A stretch of DNA of 5,592 nucleotides from PWQG01 sp051747985 (lineage in GTDB: Bacteria > Pseudomonadota > Gammaproteobacteria > Pseudomonadales > Pseudohongiellaceae), in NCBI GenBank assembly GCA_051747985.1, contig JBNJGU010000190.1:1-5592 (forward strand), given 5' to 3'. Below the pieces are notes generated by a model. The model was not told where the DNA came from, ran no database searches, and saw only the letters and a program-made list of their open reading frames with translations. Positions 5,386 through 5,592 of the stretch are shown here, piece by piece. Each line of letters begins with the position of its first letter. Positions within the stretch are counted from its first letter, which is position 1. Both the position numbers and the translations under genes were made by a program.

Positions 5386-5592
5386 TTGTCCCGACTGACA
5401 GTGCTAGACAACATCAGCATCGTGCTCGTCAACACCTCGCACCCGGGCAACATCGGCGCAGTGGCTAGGGCCATGAAGAACCTGGGTCTGAAGCGGCTGG
5501 TGCTGGTCGATCCCGAGGATTTTCCGCATGATATCGCCCGGTTTCGCGCGGTGTCGGCGACCGACATCCTGGATACCGCCGAAGTGGTGCCG
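5386..5592 (+). CDS. trmJ: tRNA (cytidine/uridine-32-2'-O)-methyltransferase TrmJ, N-terminal part
   Basis: The first 69 residues of a SPOUT-class methyltransferase; the gene continues past the right edge. TrmJ uses S-adenosylmethionine to methylate the 2'-OH of nucleotide 32 in the anticodon loop of several tRNAs. The segment ISIVLVNTSHPGNIGAVARA (residues 10-29) is the conserved family opening, and MKNLGLKRLVLVDPEDFP (30-47) is close to the form I recall from Pseudomonas-type TrmJ proteins. The TTG start at 5386 is chosen because of the well-placed GAGAGG. GTG at 5401 (residue 6) is the alternative and matches the E. coli N-terminus better. In E. coli trmJ lies next to suhB, transcribed divergently, and precedes iscR. 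The same divergent relation holds here, but with the glycosyltransferase block in between. Confidence 0.92.
   Translation, partial: MSRLTVLDNISIVLVNTSHPGNIGAVARAMKNLGLKRLVLVDPEDFPHDIARFRAVSATDILDTAEVVP

Overview
The window looks like a GC-rich chromosomal segment from a gammaproteobacterium. Both ends carry housekeeping genes in an arrangement known from that class. A SuhB-family gene lies on the minus strand, and the start of trmJ (a tRNA 2'-O-methyltransferase) lies on the plus strand, transcribed away from it. In E. coli these two genes are direct divergent neighbours. Here a block of about 3.8 kb of glycosyltransferase (GT) genes sits between them. I cannot name the genus from the sequence.

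Layout, left to right. 1-462 (minus) is the N-terminal part of a MATE-family multidrug/cation antiporter that runs off the left edge. 508-1302 (minus) is a SuhB/inositol-monophosphatase homologue that has lost most of its metal-binding carboxylates. 1303-1401 is a short gap with a possible suhB promoter. 1402-5177 (minus) holds four overlapping GT genes. In transcription order they are an intact GT-A family 2 enzyme (4254-5177), an intact GT-B family 4 enzyme (2923-4257), a second GT2 with a damaged nucleotide-binding motif (1997-2926), and a second GT4-like protein of only 200 residues (1402-2004). 5178-5385 is a divergent promoter region. 5386-5592 (plus) is the beginning of trmJ.

The four GT genes read as a tandem duplication of a two-gene GT2-GT4 module. 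The promoter-proximal copy keeps all expected catalytic motifs. The promoter-distal copy has lost them while keeping open frames, gene overlaps and Shine-Dalgarno sequences. The intact pair probably adds sugars to a surface glycan or another acceptor, but nothing in the window identifies it. Together with the SuhB homologue, three consecutive minus-strand genes encode proteins that look catalytically inactive but structurally maintained.

The best leads are the SuhB homologue, in which a non-enzymatic role (transcription antitermination) may be all that remains, and the duplicated GT module with its possible pseudo-enzyme partners. I see no tRNA or rRNA genes, CRISPR arrays, insertion sequences or convincing intrinsic terminators.
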